Source: Roseiarcus sp963759955 (lineage in GTDB: Bacteria; Pseudomonadota; Alphaproteobacteria; Rhizobiales; Beijerinckiaceae). From it: a DNA stretch of 64,000 nucleotides. A model generated the notes under the pieces. It saw only the letters and a program-made list of their open reading frames with translations. It ran no database searches and was not told where the DNA came from. The DNA is taken from contig CAVXCA010000056.1 of the NCBI GenBank assembly GCA_963759955.1, forward strand, positions 1 to 64,000. The letters are read 5' to 3'. A program made the translations under genes and the position numbers. Below are positions 17,074 to 25,635 of the stretch, one piece after another (position 1 is the first letter of the stretch; every line of letters starts with the position of its first letter).

Positions 17074-18366
17074 TTGAACCGAACTCGGCTCATGTCCCAT
17101 CTCGCTCCTTTCCTTCGCAATCCGGCAAGGCTCTCGTCTTGGTCGCGAAAGATTCTGGACGGATTCGCCAAAGCCGATGGCGGCTACTGGATTGTCGCCT
17201 TTGGGCTGCTGGTCGTTTTGGCGTTTCCCCAACGATTGGCGAGCGCGGGAACGTATTTCTTCACCGACGCCGGCCATCTGATCGAGGCGGCCCTCATGGG
17301 AGGCGCCCTGCTGTGCCTCGTCAGAGTGTCGCTTCGCGAGATGGCGACCGCTGCTTGTCTCTCCGTCGGCGTCTTCCTGGCGTCTTCGCAAGTCGCGACC
17401 CTCGAAAATCCGGTCGCCTTCGCGTTCAATCTGGGATGCGGATCCTTTTTCGCGATCGCGTTCGCGCTTCAGATGCGGCGGCTGCTCAACGACGCTCGTC
17501 GCGGCGATTGGTCCCGCGCGAGATATCTGGTCCTGAGCGCCGCCTTGGTCGGCGGGGTTTGGGATTCGGGCGGCGCCTTGCAGATCGTATCCTTGGCAGG
17601 CCCGACCTTCGACGGCGCGTTGTTCAATTTCGACCAGCATTTGGGACTTCGCTTCCCGACCCTGGTCTTCATGCTGCTCAACCAATCTCGGGTTCTGAGC
17701 GACATGGTTTACCTCAGCTATATCGGCGTGCCCGCGATCATCGCCATGTTCGATGTCGCCAATTCCAAGGACGAAAGAAGCGCGCCCATGACGATCCGCT
17801 TCCTCGCATCGGCGGCGCTGGGCTTCGCGATTTACTATTGCGTTCCCGCCGCCGGGCCGCTTCAATCCCTGACGGACTATCTCGCGCACTGGAGCTCGAC
17901 GTCGGCCCTGCTGACGGCTCCAACCTTGAACGTCCCCGGCGGCATGGCGAGGAACTGCATCCCCTCCCTGCACAGCACTTGGGCCTATTTCGTGATGATG
18001 AACGCTTGGCGGCTCGACAGTCGCCTGCTGCGCGTCTGCTTTCGCGCGCTAGGCGTTCTGATCGTTCTGGGCGCGCTGACGACTGGCGGCCACTGGTTCA
18101 TCGACATCGTGATCGCCGCGCCGTTCGCTTTCAGCCTCAACGTGATCTTCGACGGCCGCGTCAGCGACGCCGGCGCGGCGGCTCTGGCGGCGCTCGTGTC
18201 GCTGGCGTGGTTCGTGGCGATCCGCGAACTGACCTTCGTCGACACCACGCCCCTGCAAGCCTGGGCGCTGATCGTGGCGACCATGGCCTCTCCCTGGATC
18301 GCCAAGGCGTTCGCCGGTCAACTCGTGTCGAGGCGACTGGCGAGCGCGCCGACCTTGCCGGCCTAA
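17074..18366 (+). CDS. PAP2-superfamily membrane phosphatase / inositol phosphotransferase-like
   Basis: Polytopic membrane protein of 430 residues with about ten hydrophobic segments. The C-terminal half contains PAP2 motifs: CIPSLHSTWAYF (PSxH) and TTGGHWFIDIV, where HWFID is the H-x3-D catalytic part. The extended N-terminal membrane region and the Cys-Ile-Pro-Ser-Leu-His form resemble PAP2_3 / Aur1-type inositol phosphotransferases, so it may act on lipid headgroups rather than simple phosphatidate. The TTG start at 17074 has gcgagga about 8 bases upstream; an ATG at 17092 lacks such a site. It is monocistronic and convergent with the next gene. Confidence 0.8.
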   Translation: MNRTRLMSHLAPFLRNPARLSSWSRKILDGFAKADGGYWIVAFGLLVVLAFPQRLASAGTYFFTDAGHLIEAALMGGALLCLVRVSLREMATAACLSVGVFLASSQVATLENPVAFAFNLGCGSFFAIAFALQMRRLLNDARRGDWSRARYLVLSAALVGGVWDSGGALQIVSLAGPTFDGALFNFDQHLGLRFPTLVFMLLNQSRVLSDMVYLSYIGVPAIIAMFDVANSKDERSAPMTIRFLASAALGFAIYYCVPAAGPLQSLTDYLAHWSSTSALLTAPTLNVPGGMARNCIPSLHSTWAYFVMMNAWRLDSRLLRVCFRALGVLIVLGALTTGGHWFIDIVIAAPFAFSLNVIFDGRVSDAGAAALAALVSLAWFVAIRELTFVDTTPLQAWALIVATMASPWIAKAFAGQLVSRRLASAPTLPA

Positions 18367-18403
18367 GCAAAATATCGCCGCGTCCTGGATTCGCTCCGCG
18401 GCC

Positions 18404-19057
18404 TTACGACAGCCGCTTGTGCAACCGCGCCATCAAGGTGGTGGCGAACAGCGGCGTCAGCAGGTTGAGCAGCGGCACGGCGACGAAAGCGGCGATCAGC
18501 AGGCCGTGCGTGAACACGGTAAGCTCGTAACGGCCGCGCATCGCGCGCGCTTCCGGCGCCGAGCGGAAGCGCAGCGCCGCGAGCTCGAAATATTCGCGCC
18601 CGAGCAGATAGCCGTTGGCGCCGATCCAGGCGACGACGCCGAGGCCGGGCACGAACAGCAGCACGAGCGCGATCAGGTTGACGAGGACGGAAAGCCCGGC
18701 GAAGCGCAGCGCGAACAGCGCGGCCTCGAGGGCGGGCGCTGGCCGTCCCTGCGGACCCGAGGGATCGATCTCGCTCTCGACGTGCGCCGCGATTTCATCG
18801 AGGAAGAAGCCGGCGACCAGCGACGAAACCGGCGCCGCCAGAAACATCAGCCCGGCGAGAAGACCGAGCCCGACGAGCAGCGAAATCGTCGTCGCGAGCC
18901 AGGGCGGCCCGACATGGACCACCGACAGCGCAAGCTTGTCGAGGCCGAACCAGGCGAGAACCAGCACCGCCGCCGTCAGCGCCAGGGACTTGACCATGAC
19001 TCGGCGAAAGGGGTGCGAGAAAATGTCGCTGAGCGAGTCGAACGCGTCCTGGAACAT
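18404..19057 (-). CDS. EI24 / CysZ-like membrane protein
   Basis: Integral membrane protein of about 217 residues with four strongly hydrophobic segments (about 25-45, 55-85, 130-155, 190-210). The pattern FSHPFRRVMVKSLALT at the start, the loop with DEIAAHVESEIDP, and GREYFELAALRF match the EI24-domain family, which includes the sulfate transporter CysZ. Alphaproteobacterial members are usually uncharacterised, and no cys genes lie nearby, so the transported substrate is open. An upstream GTG at 19066 is an alternative start. It directly follows the GT2-GtrA gene on the same strand. Confidence 0.78.
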   Translation of the reverse strand: MFQDAFDSLSDIFSHPFRRVMVKSLALTAAVLVLAWFGLDKLALSVVHVGPPWLATTISLLVGLGLLAGLMFLAAPVSSLVAGFFLDEIAAHVESEIDPSGPQGRPAPALEAALFALRFAGLSVLVNLIALVLLFVPGLGVVAWIGANGYLLGREYFELAALRFRSAPEARAMRGRYELTVFTHGLLIAAFVAVPLLNLLTPLFATTLMARLHKRLS

Positions 19058-19084
19058 GCCGATCACCGCCGCCCCGCGCCGCTC

Positions 19085-20209
19085 TCAGGCCGTGCGCCGC
19101 TTGCGCCAAACGATGGTGGTGCTCGCCGCATAATTCCACACCACGCTGACGAGGGCGCCCGCCAAGCCGGCGACCCACCAAACTTGCTGCCCGTGAAACA
19201 GCCACGAGGCGATATCGACATTGGCGATCGCGCCGACGCTGCACAGAAGCGCGAACAGCGCGAAACCGCCGGCCATCCCCCAGCCGCGATAGCGAAAGGC
19301 GCGGTAGGTGATCTCGTTGTTGAGCAGAAAATTGCTCGCCATCGCGATGAGCGTCGCCATGACCTGGAAGGCGATGAAATTCGCCGAACCCAGCCCTTCG
19401 ATCAGCGCCGTCAACACCAGAAGGTGGACGACGAGGCCGACGCCGCCGATCAGCGCGAACAGCACGAAACGGATCGGCAGCGCCCCGCCGGACGCGTGAT
19501 GGACGACGAGCCCGAGGAAATCCAGGCCGACCAGCGGCGACAGTTTCGATTCGCCGGCCTGGCGGGGGCGAAAGACGTAGGGCGTTTCGACGATCTCGAG
19601 GCCGCCGCCGGCGGACAACACGACATCGACGAGGATCTTGAAGCCGTCGGGCGAAAGCCGCGGCGCGAGGCGCGAGACGATGTCGCGGCGAATCATGAAG
19701 AAGCCGCTCATGGGATCGCTGACCCCGACCCCGGCCACGCGGCGGAAGAACCAGGCGCCGAGGTCGCTGAGCTTCTGGCGCGCCGGCGACAGGCCGCCCG
19801 GCGCCGTCTGGTCGGCGACGCGCGTGCCGATGGCGAGATTGCCGCGGCCCGCCGCGAGCGCTTCGTACATTTTCGGCAGGATCGATTCGTCGTGCTGCAA
19901 GTCCCCATCGATCACCGCGACGAAATCGGCGCTCGACGACAGCCAGCCCTCGACGACCGCGCCCGCCAGGCCGACGCGATTGACGCGCCGGATGCAGCGC
20001 AGGCGCGGATCGTGCGCCGCCAGCCCATAGGCGACGTCGGCGGTGCCGTCGGACGAATCGTCGTCGACGACGATCATTTCCCAGGGCAAGCCGGCGAGCG
20101 TCGTCTTGAGCCGCTCGAACAGGACGGGAACGTTGGCCGCCTCGCGGTAGGTCGGCACGACCACGGAGAGGGTCGGCCGCGCCACGGGCATCGCCGGATC
20201 AGAAGTCAT
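19085..20209 (-). CDS. Glycosyltransferase family 2 fused to GtrA domain
   Basis: Membrane-bound polyprenyl-phosphate sugar synthase, 374 residues. The N-terminal GT-A domain (10-235) shows LSVVVPTYREAANVPVLFER, the DDDSSDGT nucleotide motif and the metal site VIDGDLQHDESILP, as in dolichyl-phosphate mannose synthase. The C-terminal 130 residues form four membrane helices of the GtrA type (RFVLFALIGGVGLVVHLLVL to NYAASTTIVWRKR). Such fusions make and help flip lipid-linked sugars for envelope glycans. The neighbouring GT39 gene at 20255, co-directional, could use the product as donor (inference). Confidence 0.9.
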   Translation of the reverse strand: MTSDPAMPVARPTLSVVVPTYREAANVPVLFERLKTTLAGLPWEMIVVDDDSSDGTADVAYGLAAHDPRLRCIRRVNRVGLAGAVVEGWLSSSADFVAVIDGDLQHDESILPKMYEALAAGRGNLAIGTRVADQTAPGGLSPARQKLSDLGAWFFRRVAGVGVSDPMSGFFMIRRDIVSRLAPRLSPDGFKILVDVVLSAGGGLEIVETPYVFRPRQAGESKLSPLVGLDFLGLVVHHASGGALPIRFVLFALIGGVGLVVHLLVLTALIEGLGSANFIAFQVMATLIAMASNFLLNNEITYRAFRYRGWGMAGGFALFALLCSVGAIANVDIASWLFHGQQVWWVAGLAGALVSVVWNYAASTTIVWRKRRTA

Positions 20210-20254
20210 TTCGCGCTCAAAAAAAGCGCGCGCGGCGATTCGCGCGCGGCGACG

Positions 20255-21775
20255 TCAGTGCGGATACGGCACGGGAAAGGCGCGCGTCAAGCCATGCGCG
20301 CCAATGAGCGCAAGCGGGATTTCGTCGCGCCCGCCGCGGCCGAGCGCCAGCGGCTGCGGCGGATCGAAGCTGGAGAAATAGGGGCGCAATTGCGCCAGCG
20401 TCCGATCCACTCGGCGCTCGGGGACCACGATCGCCCCGTCCCGCCCGACGAAGCGCGCGCTGTCGTCGAGAAACGCCATGCCGCGCGGATCGTCGGAAAA
20501 GACGAACACCGGCGTTTGCGAGCCGAGCGCGAGGGCGATCTTGCCGCCCTCCATCCATTTGGTCGCGACGACGAAGGCGGCGTCCCGCAGCGCCGGCGCC
20601 GCGCGCAACGCGCCCCAGTCGAGCGTCTCCAGCGTCGGATCGACCGCGCCGGCGCGCAACGGAACGAGCCGTGTCGCCCAACCCGTCGCGGCTTGCGTGA
20701 CGACGAGGACCGCGATCGCGCCCATCAGCCCCGCCGAAGCGATCGCCCAGCGCTCGAGGCGAAAGCGCGCCGCCCAGGGCTCGCCGAGCCAGGCGCCCAT
20801 CAGCGGAAAAGCGAAGAACCAGCCCGGCATCGGCCAGTGCGGCAGGCCGCGCGCGCCCCACAGCGGCGTCAGCGTGAAGACGAGGATCGGCGGCGCCGCG
20901 AGACAAACGAGAAACAGCCGCCTTTCGTCTTGCAACCCCTTGCGCGCGCCGGCGACCAGCGCGCCGGCGAGAGGGGCGAAGATCCACGGCGTCAGGTAAG
21001 CGATTTGACCGAGCAGCATCGCGCCGACCTGCGCGGGACGCCACGAGCCGGCCGCCGCGCCGCGCCCGCCCTGAAACGCCAACGAGACCCAGCCGTGCCG
21101 CCAGTTCCAGACGATCACCGGCGAAACCATCGCCAGGGCGAGCAACGCCGCCAGATAGGGCGCGGGGTGGGCGAACCAATGGCGCTGGCGCGGGCTCAGC
21201 GCGACAAAGGCGACGAGCCCGATCACGAACAGCGCGGCGCTGTATTTCGACAGGCCGGCGAGGCCGAGCCACAAGCCCGCCGCGAGCCAGAGCCCCCAGG
21301 CGGCGCGCGGACCCGGGGCGTCGAAGAACAGCTTGGCGAGCGTCAGCGCCGCGCCGGCGAGCGCGAACAACAGCGGCCCATCGGGCACCACCCAGCCGCC
21401 GGCCGAGACGAGAAAGAACGCCGAGACGTTGAGCGCGACGAGCGCGACGAGGCCGGCGCGCGCATCGAACAGCCGCCGGGTCAGCGCGAACGTCAGCCAG
21501 CCCGTCGCCGCGAACAGCGCGATGAACGGCAGCCGCGTCGCGGCGCCCTCGCCGAACGCCAGCGCCGCGTAATGCGCGATCCATTGATGCAGCGGCGGAT
21601 GGTCGAAATAGGAAAGGTCGAGCCGGCGCGCGACGACGATCGTATAGGCCTCGTCGAATCCCGGGCCGAGCGTCGCCGCGAGCGCGAGACGCGCGAGCGC
21701 GAAAGCGACGATCAAGGCGAGCGCCATGCGAGCGGCCGCATCGAGCTCGAGCGCGCGATCGGGAGCGTCCGTCAC
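20255..21775 (-). CDS. GT39 (ArnT/PMT-like) membrane glycosyltransferase
   Basis: Polytopic enzyme of 506 residues that moves a sugar from a polyprenyl-phosphate donor to an envelope acceptor. The first periplasmic loop holds the acidic motif GFDEAYTIVVARRLDLSYFD with HPPLHQW just after it, as in PMT_2/ArnT proteins; about eleven hydrophobic segments follow, and a soluble tail from about 400. The start is the GTG at 21775, overlapping the TGA of the upstream hydrolase (GTGA), which indicates translational coupling; an in-frame extension upstream would read through that gene and is rejected. The acceptor is unknown. Confidence 0.87.
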   Translation of the reverse strand: MTDAPDRALELDAAARMALALIVAFALARLALAATLGPGFDEAYTIVVARRLDLSYFDHPPLHQWIAHYAALAFGEGAATRLPFIALFAATGWLTFALTRRLFDARAGLVALVALNVSAFFLVSAGGWVVPDGPLLFALAGAALTLAKLFFDAPGPRAAWGLWLAAGLWLGLAGLSKYSAALFVIGLVAFVALSPRQRHWFAHPAPYLAALLALAMVSPVIVWNWRHGWVSLAFQGGRGAAAGSWRPAQVGAMLLGQIAYLTPWIFAPLAGALVAGARKGLQDERRLFLVCLAAPPILVFTLTPLWGARGLPHWPMPGWFFAFPLMGAWLGEPWAARFRLERWAIASAGLMGAIAVLVVTQAATGWATRLVPLRAGAVDPTLETLDWGALRAAPALRDAAFVVATKWMEGGKIALALGSQTPVFVFSDDPRGMAFLDDSARFVGRDGAIVVPERRVDRTLAQLRPYFSSFDPPQPLALGRGGRDEIPLALIGAHGLTRAFPVPYPH

Positions 21776-22734
21776 TGCGCGGCCTGCTCCTTTTCGCCTT
21801 CGGCGCCGGGGATGAACGCATCGAACGCCGCCCAGAATCGATCGCGGAAGATGTCGCGCTCCATCATGATCTCGTGCTCCGCGCCGTCGATGACGATGAG
21901 CCGTCCGGCGCGCAGGCGCGAGGCGAAACGCTCGGCCGCGCGCGTGTCGGTCACGCGGTCCGCGCCCGAGGCGACGACCAGCGCCGGCGTCAGCGTTCGC
22001 CGGGGAAAATCGGGGTCCTCGAACTCGCGCATCAGGCGAAAGGCGGCGTGCAGCCAGCCGACCGTCGGCCAGCCGAGGCCGAGTTCCGGGGCGGCCGCGA
22101 CGACGCCAGAAATGCGCGCGAAGCGCGTCGGGTCCGAGGTCAGAGGGTTGCCGGCGAAAGGCCCGGAGAGCACCATTTTCGAGCCGCCGCCCGGCGCGAA
22201 AGCGCCGCCGAGGCCGATCGCGTCGAGAGCCTCGGCGGCGACCCGCGCGAAGTGCGGTCGCTTCAATGCGGAAAGCGCGATCATCGGCGAGGTCAGCACC
22301 AGCCGATCGAACGGGCAACGCCCGGCCCGCGCGACGGCGAGCAGGATCGCCGCGCCCATGGAGTGGCAAAGTCCGAACCACGGCCGCGGGCACGACGGGC
22401 CGAGAACCTCGCCGACCAGCGCGTCGAGATCGCGCTCGTAGAGCGAAAAATCGTCGATGTGGCCCTTGCGCGGATTCTTCAATTGTCGCGCGGAACCGCC
22501 CTGCCCGCGCCAATCCAGCGTCGCGACGGCGAAACCGCGATCGAGCAATTGCTGGATCGTCTCGAAATATTTCTCGATGAATTCGGCGCGCCCGCCCAGG
22601 ATCGCCACGGTTCCGCGCGGAGCGCTCGCGGGAACCCAGCGCGCCGTGCGCAGCTTCACCCCGTCGATGGCGCGAGCCGGCGCGACGATCGCTCCCGCCG
22701 GGATCGGATTGTCGGGGGTGGAGACGAGACGCAT
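21772..22734 (-). CDS. Alpha/beta hydrolase, lysophospholipase PldB-like
   Basis: Serine hydrolase of the monoglyceride lipase / lysophospholipase L2 (Hydrolase_4) family, 320 residues. The nucleophile elbow is GLCHSMGAAI, the acid is in SGADRVTD and the His is in DGAEHEIMME. The cap region and LDWRGQGGS (oxyanion region) are typical. No signal peptide is visible, so it is probably cytoplasmic or peripheral. The ATG at 22734 is the first in the conserved region. It shares an overlap of start and stop codons with the downstream GT39 gene, pointing to a common envelope-lipid role (inference). Confidence 0.86.
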   Translation of the reverse strand: MRLVSTPDNPIPAGAIVAPARAIDGVKLRTARWVPASAPRGTVAILGGRAEFIEKYFETIQQLLDRGFAVATLDWRGQGGSARQLKNPRKGHIDDFSLYERDLDALVGEVLGPSCPRPWFGLCHSMGAAILLAVARAGRCPFDRLVLTSPMIALSALKRPHFARVAAEALDAIGLGGAFAPGGGSKMVLSGPFAGNPLTSDPTRFARISGVVAAAPELGLGWPTVGWLHAAFRLMREFEDPDFPRRTLTPALVVASGADRVTDTRAAERFASRLRAGRLIVIDGAEHEIMMERDIFRDRFWAAFDAFIPGAEGEKEQAAQ

Positions 22735-22816
22735 GCGTGTGGCTCTGCAGAACGGGCAGGCCGTCTTATAGGGCCGCGCCGGCGCGCCGCAAAGCGCGCC
22801 GGCAAAAGCCGGCGAG

Positions 22817-23704
22817 CTATCGCAGGATCGTCGCTCGCACCCACCAGGCCGGATGCGCGCGCTGAAGAGCGCTCGCGGCGCGCGCCGCCGCAAGGCGATG
22901 CTCGAACAGCGCAAAGCAGGTCGCGCCCGACCCCGACATCCGCGCCAGCGAAGCGCCCTCGGCCCGCGACAACGCGTCGAGCGCGTCGGCGACGGCGGGC
23001 GCGATCTCAATTGCGCTCGCCTGCAAATCGTTGCGGCCGTTTTGCAGCGCGGCGATGAACCCCGCCTGGTCGAGGCCTGCGCCGATCCGCGGCGAGGGGC
23101 CCCACCCGGTCGAAGCGCCGCGCTCGAGGCCGAGCTTGGCGAAGACATCCGGGGTGGCGACGGGGATTGCAGGATTGGCCAGAACCGCGAACAGGGGGGG
23201 CGTAGCGAGCGCGGGGCCGAGCCGCTCGCCTAGGCCCGCCATGACGCGCGCGCGTGGCCGCAGGCAAACCGGCACGTCCGCGCCGACCGCGCGCGCCGCC
23301 GCCCAGAGACGCTCGTCGTCGTCGGCGAGGCCGTTTTCGTGCGCGAGCGCGCGCAGCGCCGCCGCCGCGTCCGCCGAGCCGCCCCCGAGTCCCGCGGCGA
23401 CCGGCAAGGTCTTGCGCAAATGGAAGCGGCCGATCCGCAAGCCGGGCGCGCGTTCGGCGAGCGCCCGCGCCGCGCGCAATACGAGATTGTCCTCGAGCGG
23501 CCCGGCAGACGGCGCGCTCGGCCCGTCGACGATGAGCGATAACGACGCGGCGGGCTCGAAGCGCAGCCAGTCGCAGCAGCCGGCGAAGGCGACGACGCTC
23601 TCGAGTTCATGCCATCCGTCGGCGCGCCGGCCGAGGACGTGCAACGTCAGATTGACCTTGGCGGGCGCCCGCCAGAGCCGCGACGAAGACGGCCGCGCGG
23701 GCAA
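22817..23704 (-). CDS. ispE: 4-diphosphocytidyl-2-C-methyl-D-erythritol kinase
   Basis: GHMP kinase of the MEP isoprenoid pathway, 295 residues. The N-terminus has APAKVNLTLHVLGRRADGWH with the conserved Lys-Asn, the ATP loop is LPVAAGLGGGSADAAAAL, and the C-terminal ARMSGSGATCFALF motif closes the active site. No ATG or GTG precedes the conserved region, so I take the TTG at 23704, three bases beyond the stop of the TPR gene; a longer start inside that gene is possible but would give a low-complexity N-terminus. The pathway partner ispA lies about 6 kb away. Confidence 0.92.
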   Translation of the reverse strand: MPARPSSSRLWRAPAKVNLTLHVLGRRADGWHELESVVAFAGCCDWLRFEPAASLSLIVDGPSAPSAGPLEDNLVLRAARALAERAPGLRIGRFHLRKTLPVAAGLGGGSADAAAALRALAHENGLADDDERLWAAARAVGADVPVCLRPRARVMAGLGERLGPALATPPLFAVLANPAIPVATPDVFAKLGLERGASTGWGPSPRIGAGLDQAGFIAALQNGRNDLQASAIEIAPAVADALDALSRAEGASLARMSGSGATCFALFEHRLAAARAASALQRAHPAWWVRATILR

Positions 23705-23706
23705 TC

Positions 23707-25500
23707 CTAGCCGCCGCTCTTTTGTTCGGGAGCGGCAGGAGTGGCAGGCGCCAGGGGAGCCGCGGACTCGTCCTTGCTCGGCTCGTCGGGCAAGCCGAAC
23801 TCGATCTTGTGGAGGATCTTGGGAAGATCTTCCGGCTCGGGCCCCATGTCGCGCGCGTGGTTCCACTGGAAGTGCGCCTCGGTCCTGCGGTTCACCCGCC
23901 AATAGGCGTCGCCGAGATGATCGTTGACCACCGGATCGGCCGGCTTGAGGTCGATCGCCTTTTCCAGCTCGTCGGTCGCTTCCTGGTAATGGCCGAGCTT
24001 GTAATACGCCCAGCCCAGGCTATCGACGATATAGCCGTCGCTCGGGCGCAAATCGACCGCGCGCCGCAGCATCTTGAACGCCTCGTCGAGATTGACGCCC
24101 TGATCGACCCAGGAATAGCCGAGGTAATTGAGCACCGACGGCTGGTCGGGGTACAGCTCGAGCGCCTTCTTGAAATCGGTCTCCGCCTTCGGCCATTGCT
24201 TGGCGCGCTCGAAGCAGATGCCGCGGAAATAGAACAACGTCCAGTTGCTGCGGTCCGGCGTTCCCACCAGCTCGATCGCCTTGTCGTAGGACGCCGCGGC
24301 GTCCTCGTAATTCTTCGCGGTGCGCTGCAGGTTTCCCAAAGCGCTCCAGGCCTCCGAGTCCTTCGGATTGGCCGCGACGATCTCCTTCAGGCGCGCCATC
24401 GCATCGTCGGCGCGCCCGATCGAATCCAATTCCAGTCCCGCCTGAATCTGCGCGCTTTCGTACATCGGCGAGGAAGTCGGCACCAGTTGATAGGCGCGAA
24501 TCGCCGCGTCGTTGCGCTTGAGGTCCTCGAAGAGGTTGGCGACCGTCACGGCCGCCAGGTCGTGATCGGGGCGCAAGTACAAAGCGAGGCGCAAATAGAT
24601 CAAGGCGGCCAGTTCGTCGCCTTGCCGGGTTCCCGCCCCGCCCAGGCCGTAAAGCACCTCGGCGGCGCCGTCCCTGGCGTTGCGCACGACCGGCGCGAGC
24701 GGCTTGCCCGCCGTCAGATCCGCCGTCGCGCTGACGATCAGCGGATGATGCGGAATGAGGCGATCGAAGTCGGCGTAGATTTTCTTCGCGCCTTCGACAT
24801 CGTTGTGGCGCGCCAGGAACCGCGCGTAGGCGTCGGCGAGCCGCAGGGTGTTCTTGTCGGCGTCGTAGGCCGCCTTCAACCGGCGCTGCGCCTCGGGCGC
24901 ATCGCCGAGCACGTCGGCGATCAGGCCGGCGTGGTAGTCGCGAAACACAATGACGCTGGGATCGCGCACGCGGTCGAGCGTCTCGAGCGCATGGCGCAGA
25001 TCGTAGGCGCCGGCGTAGCTCCACGCCGTCAGCAGCGTCGTCGTCACGTCGTGCGCCCTGCCCGCTTCGCCGGCGGCCATTTGCGCGCGCGCGGCGACGA
25101 ATTGCCCCTCCGCGATCGCGCGCACGGCGACGGCCAAACGCGCCAGACTGTTGCTGGGATCGCGCGCAAGCAGGCGGTCGGCGAGCGAAAAGCCGCTGGC
25201 GACGTCGCCGTCGGCGAGAGCGGCGGCGAAAGCGCGTTCGACGAGATCCGCATTTCTCGGATCGGCGCGCAGGGCCTCGCGGGAATAGAGCGCGGCCGCG
25301 GGCGTGTCCCGGTCGGCGCTGGCGACGAGCGCCGCCAAGTAATTGCCGGCCTGGGTGTCGCCGATCGGGAAAGCGGCCGGATCGGCGGGCGAAGCGGAGG
25401 CCATCGCCTGGCCCGCCCCGATCGCGGAAAGCGCGCTCGCCACAAGGAGCACGTTGAGGAACCGTCCCCGGGCGCGGATCAGCGAAAGCTTGACTGGCAC
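23707..25500 (-). CDS. Exported tetratricopeptide-repeat protein
   Basis: A 597-residue protein with an N-terminal signal-like segment (VLLVASALSAIGAGQAMA, cleavage after ASA) and many TPR motifs, clearest in the C-terminal half (for example SEAWSALGNLQRTAKNYEDA, PSVLNYLGYSWVDQGVNLDE and GYIVDSLGWAYYKLGHYQEA). The Pro/Ala-rich tail has no motif. Proteins of this type are near-universal in Alphaproteobacteria and sit next to ispE in many; their function is unknown. It probably acts as a periplasmic scaffold (inference). The stop lies three bases before the proposed ispE start, implying one transcript. Confidence 0.85.
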   Translation of the reverse strand: MPVKLSLIRARGRFLNVLLVASALSAIGAGQAMASASPADPAAFPIGDTQAGNYLAALVASADRDTPAAALYSREALRADPRNADLVERAFAAALADGDVASGFSLADRLLARDPSNSLARLAVAVRAIAEGQFVAARAQMAAGEAGRAHDVTTTLLTAWSYAGAYDLRHALETLDRVRDPSVIVFRDYHAGLIADVLGDAPEAQRRLKAAYDADKNTLRLADAYARFLARHNDVEGAKKIYADFDRLIPHHPLIVSATADLTAGKPLAPVVRNARDGAAEVLYGLGGAGTRQGDELAALIYLRLALYLRPDHDLAAVTVANLFEDLKRNDAAIRAYQLVPTSSPMYESAQIQAGLELDSIGRADDAMARLKEIVAANPKDSEAWSALGNLQRTAKNYEDAAASYDKAIELVGTPDRSNWTLFYFRGICFERAKQWPKAETDFKKALELYPDQPSVLNYLGYSWVDQGVNLDEAFKMLRRAVDLRPSDGYIVDSLGWAYYKLGHYQEATDELEKAIDLKPADPVVNDHLGDAYWRVNRRTEAHFQWNHARDMGPEPEDLPKILHKIEFGLPDEPSKDESAAPLAPATPAAPEQKSGG

Positions 25501-25635
25501 GATCGAGATTTTCCTTCTCTAGGTCGTTCGAACGACGACGGGAACGCTGCGACGGACGCACGTCCTTACAGGAAAAACGCTCTCAGACAAAAGTGGCGCT
25601 TTCGCGCCGTCGGCGCGAAGGACGAACCGCTGGAG

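Noticed and set aside
18419..22441. A 1,340-codon open frame on the plus strand
   Set aside because: Highly charged low-complexity translation antisense to EI24, GT2-GtrA and GT39 genes; a shadow of high-GC codon bias.
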